Origin: Bifidobacterium tsurumiense
GTDB taxonomy: Bacteria > Actinomycetota > Actinomycetes > Actinomycetales > Bifidobacteriaceae
DNA: 64,000 bases
Assembly: GCF_000741765.1 (NCBI RefSeq)
Contig: NZ_JGZU01000015.1
Span: 1 to 64,000 of the forward strand
Reading direction: 5' to 3'
A model generated the notes under the pieces. The model was not told where the DNA came from, searched no databases, and saw only the letters and a list, made by a program, of their open reading frames with translations. Made by a program: the position numbers and the translations under genes. Positions within the stretch are counted from its first letter, which is position 1. The number at the start of each line of letters is the position of its first letter. This document shows positions 1-7,919 of the stretch, piece after piece.

Positions 1-256
1 CGCAGCGCACCGCTGCCGGCCGCGAAGTGAACCCGTTCTTGCGCATGGACCCGCCGCACAATTCACACAACGCGGCACGGACGATTCCTCTTGACCATGC
101 ACAGCAATCAAACAGCACACATACACCGAAAAAGCAAACGAACCCGGACATTAACACCAAAACCGTTAAAACAACCCCGACACACCAACAAGCACAAACC
201 CCGACGCCAACCATCAGACACACATTTTGTCCATTAACCCGATATTGGCCAATTGT

Positions 257-292
257 GGCTCTTCGCATTGTGGCGGGGTTTAGGGGTAGATG
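257..292 (+). mobile_element. Possible ISL3-type terminal repeat remnant
   Basis: The sequence starts with GGCTCTTCGCATTG and continues into a G-rich tract. GGCTCTT is the usual opening of ISL3-family terminal inverted repeats. The orientation implies an element extending to the right, but no transposase and no matching inverted end is seen in the next several hundred bases, so at best this is a solitary remnant. The call rests on a seven-base resemblance and is weak. Confidence 0.2.
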
Positions 293-374
293 TTGTTGAG
301 CAGTCTCCAGTTTGGTTTGCCTGGGGCTATAGGACAAATTGTGTATCTGATGGCCGGTTTTTCGGTCAAGTGGT

Positions 375-394
375 CTAGAGAAACTTTTGTGGTG
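375..394 (-). repeat. Intergenic repeat copy 1 (CACCACAAAAGTT)
   Basis: Read on the minus strand this is CACCACAAAAGTTTCTCTAG. The first 13 bases are identical to 13541-13553 and the whole matches that copy at about 18 of 20 positions; a looser third copy lies at 53765-53790. Copies 1 and 3 also have TATAGGACAAA nearby (329-339 and 53720-53730). All three sit between genes. Function unknown. Confidence 0.5.
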
Positions 395-620
395 CTTTAG
401 ACTGGTTTTTGGATGTCATTCTGTGGCGTCGGAGTATCGTGTGCCGGTACGAAATTCCTTCCAGTCCACGCCGGTTCCGCACGGAGACGCAAGATCGATC
501 AAATACGTTCCTCCAAATAACACAACAGCCCATCTTGGGGCCGACGCAGACTATATGCCTGCACAACCCAAAGGTGGGCTTTCTTCACTCGATGCACTCA
601 AGACAGCGTTTACAACAGCG

Positions 621-1144
621 CTACAGCTGCTTCTTGACCCATTCGATAATATATGGCGCAACTTCTTCGATCTGATCGATGGCCACCTCAAATTCATGAG
701 GTCCGCCATACCAGGGATCAACCAGGTCTATCCGTGATTCATCACCCCTTGCCGGCGTCGGAAGAGCCGGATCGAAGCTGCGATACATATGCACTTCGCT
801 ACGCTTGCCATCTGGAATCTGACGGAGCAAAGCCTCATATGCGACGCCGTCATAGGAAGGAACAAATCAGTCTGAGCGATTTCATCCCTAGTCACACGAT
901 GTGCACGGTGATATGCAGGGATTTCATATCCCCTGTCACGCAAAACCTTGACAGCACGACGATCGATAGGATTGCCGTCCTCTTCATCGCTGACACCGCT
1001 AGAAATGACCCGTACGCGGTCCTGCAAGCCCTCACGGTCAACATATGACTGCAAGATGATCTCAGCCATAGGAGACCGACAGATATTACCCGTGCACACA
1101 GTCATAATGGTGTACTTATCAGATGCATTCTTGTGCATTTCCAT
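621..1144 (-). pseudogene. Low-molecular-weight protein tyrosine phosphatase, frameshifted
   Basis: Cytoplasmic phosphatase of the LMW-PTP family, which removes phosphate from tyrosine residues through a cysteinyl-phosphate intermediate. The N-terminal part carries the P-loop CTGNICRS (Cys17 to Arg23 counted from the ATG at 1144). The C-terminal part carries the general-acid motif DPWYGG and ends KKQL. The two parts lie in different frames: the frame changes near 836-842, where GCATATGAG should read as a His-Tyr-Glu stretch and one base is missing. Restoring one base gives about 174 residues, a normal family length. Either a recent pseudogene or a sequence error. A later start at Met3 or Met14 is possible. 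Confidence 0.8.
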
Positions 1145-1362
1145 ATATCATTCCTTGCCATTATGCTCAAGCGTTCAATGACACCATCATATCGGCTGCC
1201 ATGTTCCGGAAGCCCTGCCATTCAACCCAGAGCAAGGAGCGCTTCCACTGACGTCCTCAGTACACAGTGCATACAAGAGAAAATGGGATAATGCTCATAC
1301 AATAACAATCACCATTCGCTATCAAAGCGTGGCCGGTAACAAAACCAAGCCGAAAACCAACA

Positions 1363-1392
1363 AAGTCCCTGCCGAAAATTCGACAGGGACTT
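1363..1392 (-). terminator. Intrinsic terminator after folA
   Basis: Inverted repeat with nine perfectly paired bases (1363-1371 with 1384-1392) just downstream of the folA stop codon on the minus strand, followed on that strand by a T/G-rich run. It closes the thyA-folA direction of transcription. Confidence 0.65.
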
Positions 1393-1417
1393 ATTTGCAA
1401 TATCGCCTATTATGGCC

Positions 1418-2077
1418 TCAGACTTGCCTCTCGTATGTAACAAAACGATATGCAGCGATACGCGAGTTTTCGTCCGCTGGTTTCAGCCACGGACCTTCTT
1501 CGCTCACTCGCCACAATCCAGCCTGAACGAAGCTGTCCATATCAGGGGCATACGTATCCGCATCAACTTGCGCACGAATCTGGGTAACATAGACCTTCTT
1601 AGCCATGGCCAAAGTCTGCTGGAAGAGCTCCGCCCCACCGATGACCCATATCTCGCTGCGATCCATACCGTCATCAGGAATGGCCTCCTGACGGGCGAAA
1701 TCCAATGCGGCTTCAAGATTATTTGCCACTGTGGCTCCTGGCGCCACATATGCATTGCTGCGTGTGACAACGATATTGTCGCGATTGGGCAAAGGGCGAT
1801 ATTTGACGTCCAAAGACTCCCAAGTCTTGCGTCCCATAATCACCGGATGAGAAACGGTGAGCTCCTTGAACCGCTTCAAATCCTCGCTCAAATGCCACGG
1901 CAACTCTCCATTGAAGCCTATGGCACCCTCACGGCCGCTTTTTCCGACTGCCTGAGCCCAAATCAAATGCACCGAAAATGCCTTGGGATAATCGTCACCC
2001 CAATCCTCGGTTTCATGTAGCCCGGATAATCCGGGCTCGGGTTCGTGATAGCCACTACGGCTACTATCATGCTCCAT
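1418..2077 (-). CDS. folA: Dihydrofolate reductase
   Basis: Reduces dihydrofolate to tetrahydrofolate with NADPH, regenerating the cofactor oxidised by thymidylate synthase. After a polar N-terminal extension of about 34 residues the domain opens with SVHLIWAQAVG, then GAIGFNGELPWHLSEDL (the loop that contacts folate), PVIMGRKTWESL, and WVIGGAELF near the C-terminal third, all typical DHFR motifs. The ATG at 2077 is preceded by AAGGAG, so the extension is probably translated; typical bacterial DHFRs of about 160-190 residues lack it. It lies 207 bases downstream of thyA on the same strand, so the pair probably serves dTMP synthesis together. Confidence 0.95.
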   Translation of the reverse strand: MEHDSSRSGYHEPEPGLSGLHETEDWGDDYPKAFSVHLIWAQAVGKSGREGAIGFNGELPWHLSEDLKRFKELTVSHPVIMGRKTWESLDVKYRPLPNRDNIVVTRSNAYVAPGATVANNLEAALDFARQEAIPDDGMDRSEIWVIGGAELFQQTLAMAKKVYVTQIRAQVDADTYAPDMDSFVQAGLWRVSEEGPWLKPADENSRIAAYRFVTYERQV

Positions 2078-2284
2078 TTCATTACTCCTTGAATCGTAAC
2101 AGCCACAAGTGTATTGGTGGGTTCAGACCACTGCCCCTAGGTTCCAGACGCATTCAGCGTTAGACTCAGTATCAAGCCGCTTGACTGTTCTCGCCTCATA
2201 AGAATCAACCGCAAACGAATTGATTCGACCCACATCCGCTATTGAGTATGCGATGAAACAATTCCAACAGCCCACGCGATTTGC

Positions 2285-3157
2285 TCAGACCGCCACCGGA
2301 GCCTTGATCGTAGGATGATGCTCGTAGTTGAGAATCTCGAAATCCTCAAATTGATAATCAAACAAGGAGTCGGCCTTGCGTATGCGAATCTGTGGATATG
2401 GATATGGGTCGCGCCCAAGCTGTTCAAGCACCTGTTCCATATGGTTGTCATACACATGGCAATCTCCGCCTGTCCAGACGAACTCGCCGGGCTCCAAACC
2501 AGCCTGTTGTGCCATCATCAAGGTGAGCAAGGAATACGAAGCAATGTTGAAGGGTACTCCGAGGAACATATCGCATGAGCGCTGATACAACTGGCAGGAC
2601 AATTTGCCATCAGCGACATAGAACTGGAACAGCGCATGGCATGGCGGCAAAGCCATATTCTCGACCTCTGCCGGGTTCCAAGCGCTGACCACCATACGAC
2701 GTGAATCAGGGCTGTTCTTGACCAAATCCAGCACATTGGTTATCTGATCAATGGTCCTATCGGGGTCTTCAGGAGTTGGGGCAGGCCAGCTACGCCATTG
2801 CACACCGTACACCGGCCCCAGATCACCATTCTCATCAGCCCACTCATCCCAGATATGCACATTGTGTTCCTGCAACCAACGCACATTGCTTGAGCCTTTA
2901 AGGAACCACAACAGCTCATAAGCCAATCCCTTGAAAAAAACGGTTTTGGTGGTGAGCAGGGGGAAACTTTCACTGAGGTCGAAGCGTATTTGCTGGCCGA
3001 ATAACGAAACGGTCCCTGTACCGGTACGATCCGACTTCAGCGTACCTTCCATCACGATCTTGCGCACCAAGTCCTCATACGGCATTGCGATATCAGTCTG
3101 GGGACGTGCAGGAATGCGTGAACGAATGTCTTCAAGTTGTTCTGGTGTCAAAGCCAT
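2285..3157 (-). CDS. thyA: Thymidylate synthase (ThyA type)
   Basis: Converts dUMP to dTMP using methylene-tetrahydrofolate and yields dihydrofolate for FolA. Visible motifs include KSDRTGTGT (phosphate-binding Arg), [11 protein letters not shown], a catalytic-cysteine segment [12 protein letters not shown], and the [17 protein letters not shown] dUMP site. The ATG at 3157 gives 290 residues, close to the usual 264-300 range. The reading frame stays open another 41 codons upstream, but those residues do not resemble the family. No Shine-Dalgarno precedes this ATG; instead TACACT lies six bases upstream, which suggests a leaderless mRNA. Confidence 0.95.
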   Translation of the reverse strand: MALTPEQLEDIRSRIPARPQTDIAMPYEDLVRKIVMEGTLKSDRTGTGTVSLFGQQIRFDLSESFPLLTTKTVFFKGLAYELLWFLKGSSNVRWLQEHNVHIWDEWADENGDLGPVYGVQWRSWPAPTPEDPDRTIDQITNVLDLVKNSPDSRRMVVSAWNPAEVENMALPPCHALFQFYVADGKLSCQLYQRSCDMFLGVPFNIASYSLLTLMMAQQAGLEPGEFVWTGGDCHVYDNHMEQVLEQLGRDPYPYPQIRIRKADSLFDYQFEDFEILNYEHHPTIKAPVAV

Positions 3158-3575
3158 GCGACCAGTGTAGCAATTGAGCCAGCCACCCAGCCATATCACT
3201 AACCAATCAAGATTGAAGGATGTTTCAATATGCTTGATATCACACGCCTTGACACGCAACTTGTCACGAAGTGCTTCCACGGTTCTTGCTCTCTGAGCGT
3301 ATTGGACACGCCATATTTCGCATAAATGTCATCACCTCAGATACGCCAATGAACGAATTCTTCGCGCAATTTCGACCACGACATCAGTCAAGCCACCCTT
3401 TCGCCTATGATGCAACGCACCATATTCCTTAAGCGGCAATCCGAACATATTGAGTTTTATTCAAACGATAAATCTCTCGAAAATTGCAGCAGCACCATCG
3501 CGTAGCACATAATTCGACTACATTGGTGTACAGTGCGATGCCATTATCGCATCCAAACGGCGTAAGGAGGCCATT
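3158..3575. other. Divergent intergenic region, thyA and osmC-like gene
   Basis: About 420 bases separate the starts of the divergent thyA (minus) and OsmC-like gene (plus). No gene is supported here. Visible elements are the TACACT hexamer just before the thyA ATG and the ribosome-binding sequence TAAGGAGG at 3563-3570 before the GTG at 3576. TACAGT near 3528-3533 could be a -10 box for the plus-strand gene, but no clear -35 accompanies it. Confidence 0.4.
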
Positions 3576-3989
3576 GTGGGTAAACGACTGTGGGTAGAAC
3601 GCAATAAGGACGGTTCATGGGACGCCTTTAGCGATGAAGGCGCACATATCAAATTCGGTAAAGGCCGCGGTCAATTCTCCCCCGGCGATCTTATGAAAGT
3701 CGCTCTGGCTGCCTGCACGGCATTGACAACCCAATCCGCAGTGGAACGTGCGCTGGGAGAAGGCCATGGCGCACGCATCGTGGTCGACGGAACCTATGAT
3801 GCCGAGAATGACGCTTACTTGAATTTCAACGAGCAGCTTGTGGTTGACGCAACCGATGCACAGCTCAGCGATGATGATGCGAAGGCTCTTGAAGAGCGCA
3901 TGAATCGCCATGTCGCCAAAGCTTGCACGGTGAAGCACACCTATGAACAGGAAACACCTGTACGCATGGATGTCACTATTCGCCGATAA
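3576..3989 (+). CDS. OsmC/Ohr family peroxidase-like protein
   Basis: Small cytoplasmic protein of the OsmC family, whose characterised members reduce organic hydroperoxides or respond to osmotic and oxidative stress. The features are an N-terminal beta sheet, the helix segment GDLMKVALAACTALTTQSAVERAL with the first family cysteine (Cys47), and the second cysteine in HVAKACTVKHTYE (Cys116), the usual spacing of the redox pair. The start is GTG, chosen because TAAGGAGG lies five bases upstream. It stands alone on the plus strand and is followed by a strong hairpin. The exact substrate cannot be told from the sequence. Confidence 0.85.
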   Translation: MGKRLWVERNKDGSWDAFSDEGAHIKFGKGRGQFSPGDLMKVALAACTALTTQSAVERALGEGHGARIVVDGTYDAENDAYLNFNEQLVVDATDAQLSDDDAKALEERMNRHVAKACTVKHTYEQETPVRMDVTIRR

Positions 3990-4085
3990 TCGCATTCTTC
4001 GAATCGACATCCACCGAAAATGCGATGACCGACCAACTGAATTGCGAATGACGACTGCGCCATTGATATTCATGCAGAGCCATTT

Positions 4086-4128
4086 AAGAATTGAGCCCGG
4101 CCTCCATCAGGAGCCGGGCTCAATTCTT
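4086..4128. terminator. Bidirectional hairpin terminator
   Basis: Arms 4086-4100 and 4114-4128 pair perfectly over 15 bases, and the CTCC/GGAG inside the loop extends the stem with a one-base bulge. It lies between the convergent OsmC-like gene and universal stress gene and probably ends transcription from the left; AAGAATT/AATTCTT flanks can serve as the U-rich side in either direction. Confidence 0.75.
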
Positions 4129-4145
4129 ATGCATTCATTACCACT

Positions 4146-4175
4146 AGTGTTTCACAGAAATCGCTGTGAAACACT
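4146..4175. terminator. Second hairpin, likely end of the usp transcript
   Basis: Twelve perfectly paired bases (4146-4157 with 4164-4175) with a six-base loop, 15 bases past the stop of the universal stress gene. No clear T run follows on either strand, so it may act as a weak terminator or as a 3' end stabiliser. Confidence 0.45.
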
Positions 4176-4190
4176 CCGTGAAACATGAAT

Positions 4191-5234
4191 TCACTCACCA
4201 TGCAATGGATCGATAGTTGCTTCGATATCCTGCGCCTGGTCTTGGTCCGCAGTCTTCACAGAAATCTCTTCAACGCCTGAGATATCCTGCAACGGCTTGG
4301 TCGGCACATCAGCCGGCGAGCTTGGTACCGTATCCAGCCGCGACTCTGCAGCCTCAACATACTTGCGTGGAACCACGTACACAGGTCCTGCGGCGTGTTG
4401 CAGCAGTCCCTGGCTTGTGGAACCAAGCAACAGGCCAGTAAAGCCACCACGCCCGCGGGAACCCACTACAACAACATCATGGTCATAACTGGCCTTCGTC
4501 AATGCATTCACCGCCGAGCCCGGAACCACGGATTTGTTCACCTTTAGATCGGGATGAGCCTCAAGCAATGGCTTGATGCGAACGTCCAGATCCTCCATAT
4601 AGGAATCCATAACGCTTTCTTCGCCTTCATCCACGCCCTGGATACGAGGCACTGCAGAAATCACATTCAGCTCAGCTCCCCATCCGGCAGCGAAATCGGC
4701 GGCAATATCAAGCGCCTTCAGACCCCACTTGGACTCATCTGAACCAACTGCAACCTTGGTGATGGTGTTGTTCAAATGACGCAGATTGCCGTCATCATCG
4801 GTGTAAGGAACCACGACGATAGGGCAATATGCATATGCAGGAAGCGAGGAGCTGGTCGTGCCGAGCAGACGCTCCGCCAAACCACCCTTACCTCTGTTTC
4901 CGATAACAATCAAGTTGTAATTGCGAGATAGTTCTACGAATACGGAGGCCGGGTCGCCGGTAACAATCAATGTGGTCGCTTCCACGCCTTGGCCGTCAGC
5001 GATCGCCTTGGCTTTGGACAGGATTTCCTGTGCATCACTGTGTGCGGCGTTGTCATCCCCCATCGCCGTATATGTTGAGTCAAATGAAACCGCAGCATAG
5101 CTCGGCAATGAGTACGCACACACGATCTGCAGGGTCAATCCGGCATGTTTTGCATAATTCGCAGCCCACCACGTCGCTTTGTAGCTAGCATGCGAACCGT
5201 CAACGCCAACGAGAATGGCTTTGTCGTTAATCAT
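4191..5234 (-). CDS. Universal stress protein, two tandem UspA domains
   Basis: Cytoplasmic stress protein of 347 residues made of two UspA domains followed by a charged tail of about 50 residues. Each domain shows the nucleotide-binding signature G-2x-G-9x-G(S/T): GNRGKGGLAERLLGTTSS in the first and GSRGRGGFTGLLLGSTSQ in the second, so both probably bind ATP. Each also begins with an Asp-Gly strand (VGVDGS, VGSDES). The ATG at 5234 is preceded by AAGGAGGTCGTC; the frame is open further upstream but has no other good ribosome site. It is a single-gene unit with terminators on both sides. What stress it answers is not visible. Confidence 0.9.
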   Translation of the reverse strand: MINDKAILVGVDGSHASYKATWWAANYAKHAGLTLQIVCAYSLPSYAAVSFDSTYTAMGDDNAAHSDAQEILSKAKAIADGQGVEATTLIVTGDPASVFVELSRNYNLIVIGNRGKGGLAERLLGTTSSSLPAYAYCPIVVVPYTDDDGNLRHLNNTITKVAVGSDESKWGLKALDIAADFAAGWGAELNVISAVPRIQGVDEGEESVMDSYMEDLDVRIKPLLEAHPDLKVNKSVVPGSAVNALTKASYDHDVVVVGSRGRGGFTGLLLGSTSQGLLQHAAGPVYVVPRKYVEAAESRLDTVPSSPADVPTKPLQDISGVEEISVKTADQDQAQDIEATIDPLHGE

Positions 5235-5332
5235 GACGACCTCCTTGTAGTAAACGGCAACGCTATACGCACCGCCTATCTCCACAATACTCCCCAATTG
5301 CTGAGATGTAAGGGCTCGGCATGGCTTAATGC

Positions 5333-5374
5333 AACGAAAAGGGCGCACCCCCGAAGGAGTACGCCCTTTTCGTT
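5333..5374 (-). terminator. Terminator after NlpC/P60 gene
   Basis: Thirteen-base perfect inverted repeat (5333-5345 with 5362-5374) located 20 bases downstream of the NlpC/P60 stop on the minus strand. The stem itself ends in a T-rich run on either strand, so it could work in both directions. It insulates the universal stress gene from its upstream neighbour. Confidence 0.75.
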
Positions 5375-5393
5375 GAGCACTTATCTGCTGTGA

Positions 5394-6116
5394 CTACAGC
5401 ACGCGACGAATGGAATACGAGCTGGTGAATACAACCGGCACGGAATCATACTTGGTGCCGTTCAGCTGAGAATTGATCACCATGCCGTTGCCGACATAAA
5501 TGGCGGCGTGCGTGCCATTGGCAATGATATCGCCCGGCTGCGCATCTGCAAGACTTGCCACAGCCTGTCCGACAGTCGCCTGCTGTCCAGAAGTCCTCGG
5601 AAGACTCACGCCGATGCTGGCATATACATACTGGACAAAGCCTGAGCAATCCCATCCTGCAGGCGTGGTGCCACCGCTCAGATAGGGCACATTGCCTACA
5701 AACTGCGCTGCATAGTTCAACAACGACGATACAGAGGCGTCATCAGGTGGAGTCACCGTGTAGGAGGTAGATGTCGACGTGGTCGTCGATTCACGAGTTG
5801 AGGACCTGCTCGCGGCAGCAGCGGCTTCTTCTGCAGCCTTCTGTGCAGCTTCAGCATCCTTTTCTGCCTGAGACTGGGTCTGTGGCACATCAAGACTTTC
5901 GATTCCACCCCAGTTTGAGTCCTGATCCACACTGGTGGAAGTCGACTCTTCAAGCAGATTCTTCTTGACGGTATTGACCTTGGGGAACGAACGCGACGAT
6001 GTCACGACGGAACCGTCATCGGTTCCCGCAGAGGCGGTGGGGGCAAGAGCGGCCAGTGTCGCACTTGCGGCGACGGCAGCTACGATTGCCGACATGGACT
6101 TCGTTAGTTTCATCAT
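5394..6116 (-). CDS. Secreted NlpC/P60 peptidoglycan endopeptidase
   Basis: Exported cell-wall hydrolase that would cut stem peptides of peptidoglycan. It has a signal peptide (MMKLTKSMSAIVAAVAASA, then Ala-rich region ending TASA), a Ser/Thr/Ala/Glu-rich linker with a short coiled-coil-like stretch around residues 75-105, and a C-terminal NlpC/P60 domain of about 110 residues. The catalytic Cys is in WDCSGFVQYVY and the His in NGTHAAIYVGNG. The start was taken at the first of two adjacent ATGs (6116); no clear Shine-Dalgarno is present and an extended -10-like TATGCTACCCT lies close upstream. It precedes the usp gene on the same strand but a terminator separates them. Confidence 0.9.
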   Translation of the reverse strand: MMKLTKSMSAIVAAVAASATLAALAPTASAGTDDGSVVTSSRSFPKVNTVKKNLLEESTSTSVDQDSNWGGIESLDVPQTQSQAEKDAEAAQKAAEEAAAAASRSSTRESTTTSTSTSYTVTPPDDASVSSLLNYAAQFVGNVPYLSGGTTPAGWDCSGFVQYVYASIGVSLPRTSGQQATVGQAVASLADAQPGDIIANGTHAAIYVGNGMVINSQLNGTKYDSVPVVFTSSYSIRRVL

Positions 6117-6518
6117 CAAGGAACAAGGGTAGCATACACACTTCCAACACAGTTGGGAGACCCCTCCCCCTTCCCACCATACTAAGCAACACGCCGGAAA
6201 ATAAGCCCCTTCTCAGCCTAAAGATAGCTGGAAACAACCTGAATTTGCAACCATCAAATATGATATTCAAAAACTCAGCAGCACATATGAAAGAGCATCT
6301 GCTGGCGCTTATCTGTTCTTCGTGCAAGCTCCTGCACACAGAATATCTTGAATCCCTCTGTCGAGATGTCGGCTTGTCTTCGATATGTGAGTTCCCGCAT
6401 ATAGACAATCTTGCGCAGTTTTGATCTCGCGTAATCTCTTGAGATACAACAATGGCGCCCGAGGAATACCTCAAGCGCCATCGATCCGGATTATGCTGAA
6501 CCTATTGGTTCTATCCGA
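6117..6518. other. Intergenic region between the two wall hydrolases
   Basis: About 400 bases with no supported gene. It holds the promoter side of the NlpC/P60 gene (TATGCTACCCT close to its start) and, near 6452-6481, the hairpin that ends the CHAP gene. A Pro/Ser-poor AT-rich middle part shows no other structure. Confidence 0.4.
6452..6481 (-). terminator. Terminator after CHAP-domain gene
   Basis: The outer arms 6452-6458 and 6475-6481 pair perfectly and an inner GAGG/CCTC pair extends the stem. On the minus strand the hairpin is followed by TTGTTGT. It lies 38 bases past the CHAP gene stop. Confidence 0.7.
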
Positions 6519-7496
6519 TTAATAATGAATGTATTCGAAATTACCGGCTTCAGCTGCAGTGAACGTACGGGAATATGTCTGGCCGTTCATAACAGAACCG
6601 CATTCAGAGGTTACAATCGAGCCGTCTTCATTGATTTTCTCAACAATGGCCACATGACCGTAAGTCGCGTCAGAATCCGCCTGTCCTGCAGCAAACACGA
6701 TGATGTCGCCGACATGACGAGGGGTATTGTCAACCCAATAACCCAATGCACGCGCTGAATTAGCCCACATATTGCCGTTGCCCATATGAGAACCTACAGG
6801 CAAACCGAGCTGGGTACGACGTGTGTAGACCCACCAAGTGCACTGGCTGAATTCATACACATTGCCGACGTCACCCGTGGCATGGTTGGGGTTGAATCCC
6901 GCTGGAAGAACGCTTGCATCGCCATCCATCAACGAAGCCACCACTTGGTTATTCGCCGTGGACCGTGACATCTGATTCACATCCAGCGAAGTATCCGCAG
7001 CACCGAGCTGCCATCCGCCATCATTCGTGGTCTGCGTGGACTCTGCCGTTGACACGGTTCCATCCGTGCTGGTCAACGCAGTACGCTCTTCGGAACGGGA
7101 TACGGTTGAACCGCTATCCACTGATACGCGCTTCAATTGTGTTGTTGTGGTCGAGGCTTCAGAAAGCGAAGTAGCCGATTCATCTGGACTTGCGAAGGCC
7201 ATAACCGTCGCAGCGGTTCCTACCAAAGTGGCCAAAGAAGTGGATGCCAAAAGTACTGATTTACGCTCTGCGGCGCGATTCGCCTGACGAATTGAACGAC
7301 GAGTTCGAGGTGTGATCTCGTTCAACTTACGAGCAACAGCGTCATCTAAACCTACAACCGCTCCGCCATTTGCGGAACGTTCGACCATACGTGCCGTCTT
7401 TGCTGAGTGGCCACCACGGCTCGATGCGAACAGCGCTTTGGATACGCTGAACTGCCGTTGTGAGCCTCTGCCTGCCTTATGGGCCGCATGCTTCAT
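6519..7496 (-). CDS. CHAP-domain cell-wall amidase/endopeptidase
   Basis: Predicted exported or membrane-anchored peptidoglycan hydrolase. The first 85 residues are basic with a Lys/Arg-rich segment; a hydrophobic segment (residues about 82-105, VLLASTSLATLVGTAATVMA) would be the export signal or anchor, although it is unusually far from the N-terminus. A Ser/Thr-rich linker follows. The C-terminal CHAP domain has the catalytic Cys in EFSQCTWWVYTRR and the His in YGHVAIVEKI, with VGDIIVF between. The ATG at 7496 has AAGGAG upstream. The neighbour downstream is a second hydrolase of different fold, so the pair may share a role in wall turnover or daughter-cell separation. Confidence 0.88.
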   Translation of the reverse strand: MKHAAHKAGRGSQRQFSVSKALFASSRGGHSAKTARMVERSANGGAVVGLDDAVARKLNEITPRTRRSIRQANRAAERKSVLLASTSLATLVGTAATVMAFASPDESATSLSEASTTTTQLKRVSVDSGSTVSRSEERTALTSTDGTVSTAESTQTTNDGGWQLGAADTSLDVNQMSRSTANNQVVASLMDGDASVLPAGFNPNHATGDVGNVYEFSQCTWWVYTRRTQLGLPVGSHMGNGNMWANSARALGYWVDNTPRHVGDIIVFAAGQADSDATYGHVAIVEKINEDGSIVTSECGSVMNGQTYSRTFTAAEAGNFEYIHY

Positions 7497-7919
7497 ATTG
7501 AAAAACTCCTTGCCGGATCATCTACACCCTCTGCAGCAGGGTGTCGCACTACCGTCACATTTGTGCAGACTACCCCAACGTATGGAGCCAGTGCAATGCC
7601 ATTCTGTAAAGAGCATAGCCTTCCAGCCATCTCAATGCCTGAACACCAGCCTCTGAAATCCTTGGTTTTCCCCCATAATTTACGTTCGACAATACCGATG
7701 CATAAGAAAATGTGATGTACGACACACCGGATGCTTCATCCCATAGCGCTAGTCATTAATATCAGCTTTGACTATTATCCCGAAGGATGCCTTGCTGAGC
7801 ATCGTATTTAATGCCACCCTGCCCTGCATCGCGCACCATACATCGGTCATTCGCGGTTCTGTCTCACATATCATATATTTCACTCCGCATCATCCACGCT
7901 ACTGATTAGGCTGGCAGCC
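7497..7919. other. Divergent intergenic region, CHAP gene and serC
   Basis: About 420 bases between divergent starts with no supported gene. A small inverted repeat CACCCT/AGGGTG at about 7526-7543 lies in the CHAP gene leader. The serC ATG at 7920 has no Shine-Dalgarno; GATTAGGCT a few bases upstream leaves room for a very short leader. No operator could be identified. Confidence 0.35.

Larger units (their letters stand above)
1..620. other. Window-edge region with no convincing gene
   Basis: No reading frame on either strand shows a recognisable protein. A frame entering from the left edge ends at the TGA at 28-30 and another at 297-299; either could be the tail of a gene lying outside the window, but nothing in them is recognisable. 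The stretch holds a possible insertion-sequence end at 257-292, the short motif TATAGGACAAA near 329-339, and a copy of an intergenic repeat at 375-394. The tyrosine phosphatase on the minus strand ends at 621. Confidence 0.5.

Noticed and set aside
27-299. Long frame on the plus strand at the left edge
   Set aside because: Composition is Thr/Pro/Asn-rich with no motif, and its end runs through the IS-like sequence; not supported as a gene.
387-737. Plus-strand frame overlapping the phosphatase
   Set aside because: It overlaps the recognisable C-terminus of the phosphatase on the other strand and has no family resemblance.
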